34,948 bases of DNA from Pseudomonadota bacterium (GTDB lineage: Bacteria > Pseudomonadota > Gammaproteobacteria > Acidiferrobacterales > UBA6901): NCBI GenBank assembly GCA_021790335.1, contig JAJYEE010000024.1, positions 1 through 34,948 of the forward strand, in the 5' to 3' direction. Of the stretch, positions 23,339 through 33,167 are shown piece by piece (the first letter of the stretch is position 1; each line of letters opens with the position of its first letter). A program made the position numbers and the translations under genes. The notes beneath the pieces are model-generated. The model made no database searches, was not told the origin of the DNA, and saw nothing but the letters and a program-made list of their open reading frames with translations.

Positions 23339-24427
23339 ATGCGCAAATCGGATTTTCATTTTGATCTGCCCGCGGCGCTCATTGCCCAGGAGCCGCCCGC
23401 GCAGCGCGGCGCGAGCCGCCTGCTGGTTCTCGATCGTGGCACCGGAGCCGTACGCGATCGTGTGTTCGTCGATCTGCCGCAGCTGTTGCGACCCGGCGAC
23501 CTGCTCGTGGTCAACGATACGCGTGTCATTCCGGCACGCCTTTACGGCGTCAAGGACAGCGGCGGCCGTATCGAGCTGCTGGTCGAGCGCATACTCGATG
23601 ATCGCCGGTTCCTGGCGCAGTGTCGTTCGAGCAAGCCGCCGCGGCTCCAGCAGTTGCTGCACCTGGATGGAGGTGTTGCGGTACGCATCACCGGGCGCCG
23701 CGGCGAGTTCTGCGAACTCGAGATCGGCAACGACACCGGCAGCACGGTCCTTGAAGTTCTGGAACGGATCGGACACATACCCTTGCCGCCTTACATCATC
23801 CGTAGTGACCGGCCGAGCGACCGCGAGCGCTACCAGACGGTGTATGCGAGCCGTCCCGGCGCGGTCGCCGCTCCGACCGCCGGCCTGCATTTCGATGCAG
23901 CGATGATCGAGCATCTGGGTGCGCTCGGGGTGCAGACCGTGGCCGTGACGCTGCACGTGGGGGCCGGCACGTTCCAGCCGATGCGCGTCGAAGATCTGCG
24001 CGCGCACCGCATGCACCGGGAGCGCTTCGAGATCAGTGCGCAGGCGGCCGGGCTCATTAATGCCGCCCGATCGGAGCGCCGGCGTGTGATCGCGGTCGGT
24101 ACCACGGTGGTGCGCGTGCTCGAAAGCGTGGCGCAGTTGCGCGAGCAGCATGCCGGAGCGCCGGCCGCGGGGCAGCCGCAGGACAGCGCGGCCGCGACGG
24201 TCGGGCCGTGTAGCGGCGAGACCGATATCTTTATCTACCCGGGCCATCGCTTCCGGGTCGTCGACGGGCTGATCACGAATTTTCACCTGCCTGAGTCGAC
24301 CCTGCTCATGCTGGTCTGTGCGTTCGCCGGGACCGACCGGGTTCTCGCCGCCTACCGCCACGCGATCGGGCGGGGCTACCGGTTCTTCAGCTATGGCGAC
24401 GCCATGTTCATTGCCTGCGGTTCATGA
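23339..24427 (+). CDS. queA: S-adenosylmethionine:tRNA ribosyltransferase-isomerase
   Basis: QueA builds epoxyqueuosine on tRNA carrying preQ1, using the ribosyl group of S-adenosylmethionine. The 362-aa product begins at ATG 23339 after CAGGAG. Family features are DFHFDLPAALIAQEPPAQRGASRLLVLDR at the N-terminus, VVNDTRVIPARLYG, IPLPPYI, RYQTVYA, GAVAAPTAGLHFD, VTLHVGAGTFQP, ETDIFIYPGHRF, LITNFHLPESTLLMLVCAFAG and YRFFSYGDAMFI at the end. A variable insert rich in Ala and Gln lies near residues 270-290. The frame is open back through the tRNA-Leu, but that part is not coding. It sits directly before tgt, its partner in the same pathway. Confidence 0.97.
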   Translation: MRKSDFHFDLPAALIAQEPPAQRGASRLLVLDRGTGAVRDRVFVDLPQLLRPGDLLVVNDTRVIPARLYGVKDSGGRIELLVERILDDRRFLAQCRSSKPPRLQQLLHLDGGVAVRITGRRGEFCELEIGNDTGSTVLEVLERIGHIPLPPYIIRSDRPSDRERYQTVYASRPGAVAAPTAGLHFDAAMIEHLGALGVQTVAVTLHVGAGTFQPMRVEDLRAHRMHRERFEISAQAAGLINAARSERRRVIAVGTTVVRVLESVAQLREQHAGAPAAGQPQDSAAATVGPCSGETDIFIYPGHRFRVVDGLITNFHLPESTLLMLVCAFAGTDRVLAAYRHAIGRGYRFFSYGDAMFIACGS

Positions 24428-24471
24428 AGCCGCGGTTCTGTCGGTGGCCGGTCCCGGCCGGACTTTTGCGG

Positions 24472-24500
24472 TTGTCGGCCGTCGCGCATGCCGGTATAAC
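24472..24500 (+). promoter_or_regulatory. Candidate promoter upstream of tgt
   Basis: TTGTCG (24472-24477) and TATAAC (24495-24500) are 17 bp apart. It lies 45 nt after queA and would give tgt a leader of about 170 nt. The -35 is only a moderate match. Confidence 0.4.
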
Positions 24501-24642
24501 GACGCCCATGTACACTGCTGCCATCCATTCGTCTTTCGGCATGCCGCCGGGCGGACGTGCCCCGGCGCGCGAGACGCATCGTGCGGCCACAGCTCTTACC
24601 CTGCAAGATAACGTGGGTGTCGGCTCCCGTGGGCAGGTCTGA

Positions 24643-25782
<1,140 letters not shown>

Positions 25783-25788
25783 GGCGGT

Positions 25789-25802
25789 AATGCGGCCGCA
25801 TT
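25789..25802. repeat. 14-bp perfect palindrome after tgt
   Basis: AATGCGGCCGCATT is a perfect palindrome starting 7 nt after the tgt stop. As RNA it gives only a 5-bp stem with a GGCC loop, so it is a poor terminator. A binding site or chance are both possible. Confidence 0.35.
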
Positions 25803-25910
25803 TGCGATTCCAGGGACGGGACGCGGCCGTTGCGGCCGGGCGGCGATAATGCGACAGAAGAACGGGCCGCAACCGATGAATCCACTACTGACCGGTAACC
25901 TGATCGACCC

Positions 25911-26249
25911 ATGATGAATCCATTCATCCCCAATGCCTATGCTGCCGGGCCGGCGCAGACCGGAATTGCCGGCGGCGGTCTGCTGGGGTTTCTCCCGCTT
26001 ATCGCCATTTTTATCGTCTTTTATTTCCTGCTGATCCGGCCGCAGAGCAAGCGCGCAAAGGAGCACCGGGCCATGGTCGCCGCCCTGGCCAAGGGCGACG
26101 AGGTGGTCACGAACGGTGGAGTTCTCGGGCGCATCACCGAGGTCGGCGACGTGTTCGTGACAGTGGAAATCGCCGAGGGCGTATCCATCAAGGTACAGCG
26201 GCAGGCGGTTGCATCGCTGATGCCCAAAGGTACCGTCAAGTCGACGTAA
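25911..26249 (+). CDS. yajC: Preprotein translocase accessory subunit YajC
   Basis: YajC is a small inner-membrane protein that joins SecDF at the SecYEG translocon. The 112-aa product has one membrane segment at about 22-43 (GGLLGFLPLIAIFIVFYFLLIRP) followed by the family motif RPQSKRAKEH and a cytoplasmic domain with VVTNGGVLGRITEVGDVFVTVEIAEGV. Two ATG codons in tandem (25911, 25914) are both possible starts. A 12-codon frame starting at ATG 25876 ends in a TGA that overlaps the first yajC ATG. The order tgt-yajC-secD-secF is conserved in gammaproteobacteria. Confidence 0.97.
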   Translation: MMNPFIPNAYAAGPAQTGIAGGGLLGFLPLIAIFIVFYFLLIRPQSKRAKEHRAMVAALAKGDEVVTNGGVLGRITEVGDVFVTVEIAEGVSIKVQRQAVASLMPKGTVKST

Positions 26250-26338
26250 CCATGGTGATCCCGGATTCTCACTGCTGGCGCGCGCAAGCAGCCCCGCAAC
26301 GCCGGGCATGGTGCGAGCCGTCCCTAAGATAGCGTGTC

Positions 26339-28246
26339 ATGAACAGGTATCCGCTGTGGAAGTATCTGCTGATCCTCGCGATCGTCGTTTTCGGGGTGAT
26401 CTACGCGCTTCCCAACCTGTACGGGGAGGACCCGGCGGTAGAGATCTCGGCAAGCCACGCCACCGGCAAAGTTGACGCACAGACCCTCACGCAGGTGGAG
26501 CAGACGCTCGCCCGCGCAAGCTTTCCCTACAAATCCGCCACGCTGGGTGTACATGGCATCATCGTGCGTTTCGCCAACACGACCGTACAGCTGCGCGCGC
26601 GCGATCTCGTGCAGCAGGTGCTGGGCGACAATTACACGGTAGCTCTGGATCTGCTTCCGGCTACACCGGTATGGTTGCGCTGGATCCATGCCAATCCGAT
26701 GTACCTCGGGCTGGACCTGCGCGGCGGCGTGCATTTTCTGCTGCAGGTGGACATGGCCACGGCGGTGAAGAAGGCCGAGCAGGCCTATGTCGACGACGTG
26801 GCCGACGCCCTGCGCAGGAAGGACGTACACTACCTGTCGGTGTCGCGCCCGGACAGCGGCGGCGTGCTGATCCGGTTCCGGACCGCGCAGCAGCGCGACG
26901 CAGGCAGTAGCGTGATCGACCGGAAGTTTCCGGAGCTCGTGCTGACCGACGAGCAGCAGAAAGGCGAGTACGACATCCTCGCCAAGCTCGGACCGCAGGC
27001 CCTGGAGGAGAAGCGCAAATTCGCCCTCGACCAGAACATCACCTCGCTGCGCAACCGGGTGAACGAACTGGGCGTTGCCGAGCCGATCATCCAGCAGCAG
27101 GGCAGCGATCGCATCGTCGTCGAGCTTCCGGGTGTCCAGGACATCGCGAAGGCCAAGGAAATCCTCGGGCGTACGGCAACGCTCGAAGTCATGATGGTCG
27201 ACGAGAGTCACAGCCTCGCGGCAGCGGTCGCCGGGCAGGTTCCGCCCGGCGACAAGATCTACTACAACCGCAGGGGTCAGCCGATCCTGCTCAAGAACCG
27301 GGTGATCTACTCGGGCAACGATATCGTGGATGCATCCGCCGGCATCGACCAGCAGCAGGGCGGCGCCGTGGTCAACATCACGCTGGATTCGCGCGCCGCG
27401 GCGGTGAACGAGCGCGTCACCGGCGCGAATGTCGGCAAGCGCATGGCGGTGGTGTATATCGAGATCCGGCACGAAACCAAGCTTGATGCTGCCGGCAAGC
27501 CGGTGCTGGACAAGCGCGGTCGGCCGGTGAAGCAGGCGGTGCGCATCGAGCGGGTGATTACGGCGCCCGTGATCCGCGAGCAGCTTGGCGCACGCTTCGA
27601 GATTAGCGGCATGGAGAACATCGAGCAGGCGCGCAACCTCGCACTGCTGCTGCGCGCCGGAGCTCTGGCGGCGCCGGTCGAGATCATCGAGGAACGCACG
27701 GTCGGTCCAAGCCTTGGTGCCGACAACATCCGGCGCGGCTTCCACTCGACCTGGATCGGATTTGCCGCGATCGCGGTTTTCATGATCGCCTACTATCTCA
27801 TCTTCGGGATCGTTTCCGTTGCCGCGCTCGCGATCAACGTGGTGCTGCTTGTGGCATTGCTGTCGGTACTGCAGGCCACCCTGACGCTTCCCGGCATGGC
27901 CGGCATCGCGCTCACCGTGGGCATGGCGATCGATGCCAATGTGCTCATCAATGAGCGCATCCGCGAGGAACTGCGCAACGGCAACACCCCGCAGGCAAGC
28001 ATCAAGACCGGCTATGATCGTGCGTTCGGCACCATCCTGGACTCCAACGTCACCGCTTTTATCGCTGGCCTGGCGCTGTTCATCTTCGGCTCCGGTCCGG
28101 TCCGTGGATTCGCCGTGGTTCTGTGCCTGGGGATCCTTACCTCCATGTTCAGCTCGGTGATGGTGTCACGCAGTCTGGTCAACTTGCTGTACGGCAGCCG
28201 ACGCCGGCTGGAACGCATTTCCATCGGCAATACCGCCTGGAAATAG
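26339..28246 (+). CDS. secD: Protein translocase subunit SecD
   Basis: SecD works with SecF to pull proteins across the inner membrane, using the proton gradient. The 635-aa protein has an N-terminal membrane segment at about 7-26, then a large periplasmic part with the family motif YLGLDLRGGVHFLLQV near 122-137 and LRNRVNELGVAEPIIQQQG. Towards the C-terminus GALAAPVEIIEERTVGPSLG precedes a bundle of five membrane segments that includes GIALTVGMAIDANVLINERIREE, the conserved RND-type motif. Length is close to E. coli SecD. The start ATG 26339 follows yajC after 89 nt; no strong ribosome binding site is visible. Confidence 0.97.
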   Translation: MNRYPLWKYLLILAIVVFGVIYALPNLYGEDPAVEISASHATGKVDAQTLTQVEQTLARASFPYKSATLGVHGIIVRFANTTVQLRARDLVQQVLGDNYTVALDLLPATPVWLRWIHANPMYLGLDLRGGVHFLLQVDMATAVKKAEQAYVDDVADALRRKDVHYLSVSRPDSGGVLIRFRTAQQRDAGSSVIDRKFPELVLTDEQQKGEYDILAKLGPQALEEKRKFALDQNITSLRNRVNELGVAEPIIQQQGSDRIVVELPGVQDIAKAKEILGRTATLEVMMVDESHSLAAAVAGQVPPGDKIYYNRRGQPILLKNRVIYSGNDIVDASAGIDQQQGGAVVNITLDSRAAAVNERVTGANVGKRMAVVYIEIRHETKLDAAGKPVLDKRGRPVKQAVRIERVITAPVIREQLGARFEISGMENIEQARNLALLLRAGALAAPVEIIEERTVGPSLGADNIRRGFHSTWIGFAAIAVFMIAYYLIFGIVSVAALAINVVLLVALLSVLQATLTLPGMAGIALTVGMAIDANVLINERIREELRNGNTPQASIKTGYDRAFGTILDSNVTAFIAGLALFIFGSGPVRGFAVVLCLGILTSMFSSVMVSRSLVNLLYGSRRRLERISIGNTAWK

Positions 28247-28272
28247 GCCCCTTGCCACGGTAGCGACGCGCC

Positions 28273-29208
28273 ATGGAATTTTTCAAGATACGAAAAGACA
28301 TACCGTTCATGCGCCACGCGCTGGTGTTCAACGTGATTTCCGCGATCACGTTCGCACTGGCGGTATTCTTTCTGGTCACGCGCGGGCTCAACCTCGGGGT
28401 GGACTTCACCGGGGGCACGGTGCTGGAAGTCCGCTACGAGCATCCGGCCGACATCCCGAAAATCCGCGAGGCGCTCGCTACGCTCGATTTCCGTAACGCC
28501 GGCGTCGAGAATTTCGGCACCTCGAGCGAAGTGCTGATCCGGCTGCCGCCCGCCAGGGGCAAGGCGGCCAACCTGCTGTCCGACCGGGTGATGGCGGCGC
28601 TGCATGCCGATGACCCAACGGCGCAGCTGCGCAGCGTGCAATTCGTGGGGCCTGAGGTCGGCAGCGAGATGCTGAGCAACGGTGCGCTGGCGCTGCTCGT
28701 GGTCGGGCTTGGCATCGTGGTCTATCTATGGTTCCGGTTCGAATGGAAATTCGGTGTTGCCACGCTCATCGCCAATCTGCACGATGTCGTCATCATTCTC
28801 GGATTCTTCGCCTTCTTCCGCTGGCAGTTCTCGCTCACCGTGCTGGCGGCGGTGCTTGCGATATTCGGTTATTCAGTGAACGAGTCGGTCGTCGTGTTCG
28901 ACCGTGTGCGGGAGAATTTCCGCAAGATGCGCCAGGCTTCCGTGCCGCAGATCATCGACAACGCCATTACCCGCACGCTGTCGCGGACCATCATTACCCA
29001 CGGCTGCACCCAGATGGCGGTGCTCTCGATGCTGTTCTTTGGTGGCGAGACGCTGCATTACTTCGCGCTTGCCCTGACCATCGGAATCCTGTTCGGAATC
29101 TATTCCTCGGCGCTTGTGGCAAGCCCGGTCGTCATGTGGCTCGGCATCTCGCGCGAGGACATGATCCCGTCCAAGAAGGACAGCGCCCAGCTCGACAGCC
29201 GGCCCTAG
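28273..29208 (+). CDS. secF: Protein translocase subunit SecF
   Basis: SecF is the partner of SecD in the inner membrane. The 311-aa protein starts with a cytoplasmic stretch, then a membrane segment at about 16-36 and the family motif GLNLGVDFTGGT at 38-49. A periplasmic domain follows, with the membrane bundle from about residue 134. The conserved region GYSVNESVVVFDRVRENFR (about 198-216) and SRTIITHGCTQMAVL are visible. It lies 26 nt after secD in the same operon. Confidence 0.97.
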   Translation: MEFFKIRKDIPFMRHALVFNVISAITFALAVFFLVTRGLNLGVDFTGGTVLEVRYEHPADIPKIREALATLDFRNAGVENFGTSSEVLIRLPPARGKAANLLSDRVMAALHADDPTAQLRSVQFVGPEVGSEMLSNGALALLVVGLGIVVYLWFRFEWKFGVATLIANLHDVVIILGFFAFFRWQFSLTVLAAVLAIFGYSVNESVVVFDRVRENFRKMRQASVPQIIDNAITRTLSRTIITHGCTQMAVLSMLFFGGETLHYFALALTIGILFGIYSSALVASPVVMWLGISREDMIPSKKDSAQLDSRP

Positions 29209-29339
29209 CATTCCGCGCGCGAATCAACGCCATTCGCCGTTGTGTCCGTTTCCGCCGCAGCCACGGGCGGGTGCCCCGGCGTCCGAAATCCGGCCCGCAT
29301 TCTGCGGCGCCAGCGTCTCCAAATAGGCAGCGCGCACCG

Positions 29340-29361
29340 AATCGGCTATCCTTAACCGATT
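29340..29361. repeat. Inverted repeat in the secF-glyA gap
   Basis: AATCGG (29340-29345) pairs with CCGATT (29356-29361) around a 10-nt loop, and TT follows. It lies in the 227-nt gap between secF and glyA. It may help end the secDF transcript or be a regulator site for glyA. I see no PurR-type box there and no clear promoter. Confidence 0.35.
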
Positions 29362-29435
29362 TTCCACCCCGGAAACCGCCCTCTGTCATCGGGGGCGCTC
29401 ACCGGATACCAGTGCCAGGAGATCGGTGAATCGAT

Positions 29436-30701
29436 ATGTTTACGAAAGACATGACAATCGCCGGGTTTGATGCGGATCTGTGGCAGGCCATGCAGGGCGA
29501 ACTGCGCCGGCAGGAGGATCATATCGAACTCATCGCCTCAGAGAACTACGCGAGTCCGCGAGTCCTGGCGGCGCAGGGCTCAGTGCTCACCAACAAGTAT
29601 GCGGAAGGCTACCCGGGGAAGCGTTACTACGGCGGATGCGAGTACGTCGATGTCGCCGAACGCCTCGCCATCGAGCGCGTCAAGGAGCTTTTCGGGGCGG
29701 CCTACGCAAACGTGCAGCCGCATTCGGGATCGCAGGCGAATGCCGCGGTCTACATGGCGCTGCTGCAGCCGGGCGACACGATACTCGGCATGAGCCTTGC
29801 CCACGGCGGCCATCTCACGCACGGCGCCAAAGTGAATTTTTCCGGCAAGATCTATAACGCAGTGCAGTACGGACTGAACACCGGCACCGGCGAGATCGAT
29901 TATGATGAGGTGGAGCGGCTGGCGCGGGAACACCGGCCGAAGATGGTGGTGGCCGGCTTCAGCGCCTATTCCCGCGTGGTCGATTGGCAGCGCTTCCGCG
30001 CCATCGCCGACGCAGTCGGCGCGTATCTGTTTGTCGACATGGCGCATCCCGCCGGCCTGATCGCCGCAGGCCTGTACCCCAACCCGGTGCCGATCGCCGA
30101 CGTGACCACCTCGACCACCCACAAGACGCTGCGCGGGCCGCGCGGCGGTCTGATCCTGGCCAAGGCCAATCCGGATATCGAGAAGAAGCTCAACTCGGTG
30201 GTGTTCCCGGGGACCCAGGGCGGACCGCTGATGCACGTGATTGCGGCCAAGGCGGTGGCCTTCAAGGAAGCGCTGACGCCCGAGTTCAAGCTCTACCAGA
30301 AGCAGGTTCTGGACAATGCACGCACCATGGCGCGCGTCATGATGGGGCGCGGCTACCGGATCGTCTCCGGAGGCACCGACGATCACCTGTTCCTCGTTGA
30401 TCTCGTCGACAAGGGCATTACCGGGAAGGACGCCGAGGCGGCGCTGGGGGAGGCGCACATCACCGTGAACAAGAACGCGGTGCCGAATGATCCCCAGTCG
30501 CCGTTCGTCACCAGCGGCATCCGCATCGGCACCCCGGCGGCGAGCACCCGCGGGTTCCAGGGTTCCGAGGTGGCGGCGGTGGCCGGCTGGATATGTGATA
30601 TCCTCGACGATCTTCCGAATCCGGAAGTGCGTGCACGGGTGCGCGCCGAGGCCGAAAAATTGTGCGCGCGGTTTCCGGTGTATGAATCCGTCTGCTGCTA
30701 G
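29436..30701 (+). CDS. glyA: Serine hydroxymethyltransferase
   Basis: GlyA converts serine and tetrahydrofolate to glycine and methylene-tetrahydrofolate, the main one-carbon source, which PanB also uses. The 421-aa length is normal. [14 protein letters not shown] at about 29-42, the motif [14 protein letters not shown] at about 55-68, HGGHLTHG, and the PLP lysine K230 in [13 protein letters not shown] are present. Near the end come [16 protein letters not shown] and [22 protein letters not shown] 29436 is preceded by GGTGA and AGGAG elements. A long hairpin follows the stop, before nrdR. Confidence 0.98.
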   Translation: MFTKDMTIAGFDADLWQAMQGELRRQEDHIELIASENYASPRVLAAQGSVLTNKYAEGYPGKRYYGGCEYVDVAERLAIERVKELFGAAYANVQPHSGSQANAAVYMALLQPGDTILGMSLAHGGHLTHGAKVNFSGKIYNAVQYGLNTGTGEIDYDEVERLAREHRPKMVVAGFSAYSRVVDWQRFRAIADAVGAYLFVDMAHPAGLIAAGLYPNPVPIADVTTSTTHKTLRGPRGGLILAKANPDIEKKLNSVVFPGTQGGPLMHVIAAKAVAFKEALTPEFKLYQKQVLDNARTMARVMMGRGYRIVSGGTDDHLFLVDLVDKGITGKDAEAALGEAHITVNKNAVPNDPQSPFVTSGIRIGTPAASTRGFQGSEVAAVAGWICDILDDLPNPEVRARVRAEAEKLCARFPVYESVCC

Positions 30702-30719
30702 CCGGGCGTGCGCTGCCAC

Positions 30720-30745
30720 CGCCCGCGGCGATTCCGCTGCGGGCG
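30720..30745 (+). terminator. Strong 11-bp hairpin between glyA and nrdR
   Basis: CGCCCGCGGCG (30720-30730) pairs over its whole length with CGCTGCGGGCG (30735-30745), one G-U pair included, around an ATTC loop. It begins 19 nt after the glyA stop and ends 30 nt before nrdR. No T-run follows, so it may be a partial terminator or protect the 3' end of glyA mRNA. Confidence 0.5.
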
Positions 30746-30775
30746 CGTCCGGTAGCGCGCGGCGCTGATTTCGAC

Positions 30776-31339
30776 ATGCGCTGCCCCTTCTGCTTCGCCG
30801 ACGAGACCCGCGTGATCGATTCGCGTCTCGCGGATGACGGGGACTCGGTGCGTCGACGGCGCGAATGCGAGGTCTGCTCTGAGCGTTTCACGACTTTCGA
30901 GCGCGCGGAGCTGCGCCTGCCGCAGGTGATCAAGTCCGACAACCGGCGCGAGTCCTTCAGCGAGACCAAACTGCGTGGCGGCATGACGCGCGCGCTGGAA
31001 AAGCGCCCCGTGGACGCCGAGGTCGTGGAAAAGGCGATCGGGCGGATACGGCACAAGCTGCTCGCGGGCGGCGATCGGGAAGTCCGGTCGCGTGATATCG
31101 GCGAGTGGGTGATGGAGGAACTCAAGGATCTCGACGCGGTTGCCTATGTGCGGTTTGCATCGGTGTACCGCAGCTTCCAGGATCTGGATGCTTTTCGCGA
31201 CGAAGTGCAGCGGCTGCAGAGCGAGCCGACGGCGGAGGACCGCCGCAAGCAGCTGAAGCTCATTCCCGATGGTGACGTCCCGGAAGGGAGCGCCGGGGGC
31301 GAACGCAAGCGAGACGGCGCGGGCGGTGCCAAGACATGA
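30776..31339 (+). CDS. nrdR: Ribonucleotide reductase repressor NrdR
   Basis: NrdR binds NrdR boxes and represses ribonucleotide reductase genes in response to ATP/dATP. The zinc ribbon is formed by C3, C6, C31 and C34 ([26 protein letters not shown]). The ATP-cone spans about 49-139 ([38 protein letters not shown] just after). The family is usually 150-160 aa; here a 30-residue charged, Gly-rich tail (about 157-187) is added and overlaps the start of ribD by ATGA. The position before ribD is conserved in gammaproteobacteria. No NrdR box was seen in the window. Confidence 0.96.
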   Translation: MRCPFCFADETRVIDSRLADDGDSVRRRRECEVCSERFTTFERAELRLPQVIKSDNRRESFSETKLRGGMTRALEKRPVDAEVVEKAIGRIRHKLLAGGDREVRSRDIGEWVMEELKDLDAVAYVRFASVYRSFQDLDAFRDEVQRLQSEPTAEDRRKQLKLIPDGDVPEGSAGGERKRDGAGGAKT

Positions 31340-32460
31340 CCGGTGCGGTGGACGACGCGCGCGCGATGGCGCTCGCGCTGCAGCTGGCCGAGCGCGGAAT
31401 GTATAGCACGGATCCGAATCCGCGTGTCGGCTGTGTGATCGTGAAAGATGGCCAGTACGTCGGCACGGGCTGGCATGAACGGGCGGGAGAAGCGCATGCC
31501 GAGGTGCACGCGCTGCGCGCGGCGGGAGCCGCCGCGCGGGGCGCGACGGCATACATCACGCTCGAGCCCTGCTGCCACTACGGACGGACACCGCCCTGCA
31601 CGGATGCCCTGATCGGCGCCGGGATAGCGCGTGTGGTTGCCGCCATGCCGGACCCCAACCCGTTGGTTTCGGGGCAAGGCCTGGAAGTCCTGCGGCGTGC
31701 CGGGATCGTGGCTGAAGCCGGGCTGATGCGTAAACAGGCAGAGGCGCTCAATCCCGGCTTCATAATGCGAATGCGCGACGGCCGGCCCTTCGTGCGGATG
31801 AAGCTCGCCGCCAGCCTGGACGGGCGTACCGCCATGGCGTCCGGAGAGAGCAAGTGGATCACGGGCGACCCGGCGCGTGCCGATGTGCAGCGGCTGCGGG
31901 CGCGAAGCTCCGCGATCCTGACAGGCATCGGCACCGTCCAGGCCGATGATCCGGCTTTGACGGTGCGCGCGATCGACACCTGGCGCCAGCCGCTGCGGGT
32001 GGTGGTCGACTCCCGGTTGCGTCTGTCGCCCGTGGCGCGGGTGCTCGCCCCGCCCGGTTCGGTGCTGATCGCCACCGCAAGCGAAGACGCCGGGCGGACA
32101 CGGCCGTTGCGTCAGGCGGGGGCGGAGATCCTGTGGCTTCCACATGCCCGCGGGCAGGTGGATCTGGCGGAACTCATGCGTCGGCTGGCAGCGCGTGGAA
32201 TGAACGAGATCCTCGTGGAGGCCGGGGCGACTCTTTGCGGTGCCATGCTGGCTGCCGGTCTGGTGGACGAACTGGTGATCTATCTCGCGCCGCATCTGAT
32301 GGGGGCGCAGGCGCGCGGCATGTTTGCCATCCCGGGCCTCGAACGGATGCAGGAACGTGTGGCGCTCGAGGTACGCGACATGCGCGCCGTTGGTGACGAC
32401 TGGCGGGTGGTGGCAAGCGTGCGCCCCGTCAGTGCGGCGGTGGCGGATGGGGGTGGCTGA
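31336..32460 (+). CDS. ribD: Bifunctional riboflavin deaminase-reductase
   Basis: RibD performs two successive steps of riboflavin synthesis: deamination of the pyrimidine ring, then reduction of the ribose. The 374-aa protein has an N-terminal deaminase domain with zinc ligands H54 (HAEVHAL), C79 ([13 protein letters not shown]) and C88, and proton-shuttle E56. The reductase domain starts at about 150 ([28 protein letters not shown]) and holds DDPALTVR and the C-terminal [12 protein letters not shown]. The start overlaps the nrdR stop as ATGA. ribE follows after 16 nt. Confidence 0.97.
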   Translation: MTGAVDDARAMALALQLAERGMYSTDPNPRVGCVIVKDGQYVGTGWHERAGEAHAEVHALRAAGAAARGATAYITLEPCCHYGRTPPCTDALIGAGIARVVAAMPDPNPLVSGQGLEVLRRAGIVAEAGLMRKQAEALNPGFIMRMRDGRPFVRMKLAASLDGRTAMASGESKWITGDPARADVQRLRARSSAILTGIGTVQADDPALTVRAIDTWRQPLRVVVDSRLRLSPVARVLAPPGSVLIATASEDAGRTRPLRQAGAEILWLPHARGQVDLAELMRRLAARGMNEILVEAGATLCGAMLAAGLVDELVIYLAPHLMGAQARGMFAIPGLERMQERVALEVRDMRAVGDDWRVVASVRPVSAAVADGGG

Positions 32461-32476
32461 AGGAGGGCTTGGGGAA

Positions 32477-33142
32477 ATGTTTACGGGCATAGTGGAAGCG
32501 GTAGGCGGCATCGGGCGCGTGGAAACAAGGGGCGCGGACCTGCGGTTGCGAATCGATGCCGGCGCGCTCGACATGTCCGACGTGCGCCCCGGCGACAGCA
32601 TTGCCGTCAGCGGTGTATGTCTGACGGCCGTGGACTGCGCTGCGGACGGATTCTGGGCGGACGTATCGCGCGAGACGCTGGAGCATACGACATTGCGCAC
32701 GGCGCGCGTCGGAACGCGCGTTAATCTGGAGAAGGCGCTGGCCGCCGGTTCACGCCTCGGCGGCCATCTGGTGAGCGGCCATGTGGACGGTGTCGGTGTG
32801 GTGCGGGAGCGTCAACCCGACGGGCAGTCGGTGCGCCTACGCATCGAGGCGCCGGCGGCGCTGGCGTGCTATATCGCGCAGAAGGGGTCGATATGCGTCG
32901 ATGGTGTGAGCCTCACCGTCAACGCCGTCGATGGGGCACGTTTCGACCTCAATATCGTGCCGCACACGGCGCATCAGACGACGCTGGCGGCGCTGAGTGC
33001 GGGACAGCGGGTAAACCTCGAGGTGGATCTGATCGCCCGCTATCTGGAAAGACTGCTGAATGCACGCGGACCGGATACGAACGCAGGGCTGGATGAGGAT
33101 TTCCTTGCGGCACACGGTTTCCGGTCAGAACCCGGATCGTGA
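32477..33142 (+). CDS. ribE: Riboflavin synthase, alpha subunit
   Basis: This enzyme dismutates two 6,7-dimethyl-8-ribityllumazines into riboflavin. The 221-aa product starts at ATG 32477 with MFTGIVEAVG, the universal start of the family, after AGGAGG at 32461-32466. It consists of two similar lumazine-binding barrels: GDSIAVSGVCLTAV and KGSICVDGVSLTVNAV are the matching segments, and GGHLVSGHVDGVG marks the junction. The frame is open upstream inside ribD but without homology. The later riboflavin genes ribBA and ribH are not in the window: a convergent kinase gene follows instead. Confidence 0.97.
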   Translation: MFTGIVEAVGGIGRVETRGADLRLRIDAGALDMSDVRPGDSIAVSGVCLTAVDCAADGFWADVSRETLEHTTLRTARVGTRVNLEKALAAGSRLGGHLVSGHVDGVGVVRERQPDGQSVRLRIEAPAALACYIAQKGSICVDGVSLTVNAVDGARFDLNIVPHTAHQTTLAALSAGQRVNLEVDLIARYLERLLNARGPDTNAGLDEDFLAAHGFRSEPGS

Positions 33143-33151
33143 ATCGCAATG

Positions 33152-33167
33152 CCGCCGGGCCGGGCGG
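33152..33167. terminator. Hairpin between convergent ribE and kinase genes
   Basis: CCGCC (33152-33156) pairs with GGCGG (33163-33167) around a GGGCCG loop, filling most of the 25-nt gap between the two stops. It can serve both directions, though no clear T-run follows. Confidence 0.4.

Noticed and set aside
26324-27745. Leftward 473-codon open frame
   Set aside because: It is antisense to secD, which is convincing over its whole length.
29209-29435. Riboswitch in front of glyA
   Set aside because: I could not build a glycine- or folate-type riboswitch fold; only a simple 6-bp inverted repeat is visible.
29580-30719. Leftward 379-codon open frame
   Set aside because: It is antisense to glyA.
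31144-32700. Leftward 518-codon open frame
   Set aside because: It is antisense to nrdR, ribD and the start of ribE, all clearly coding on the plus strand.
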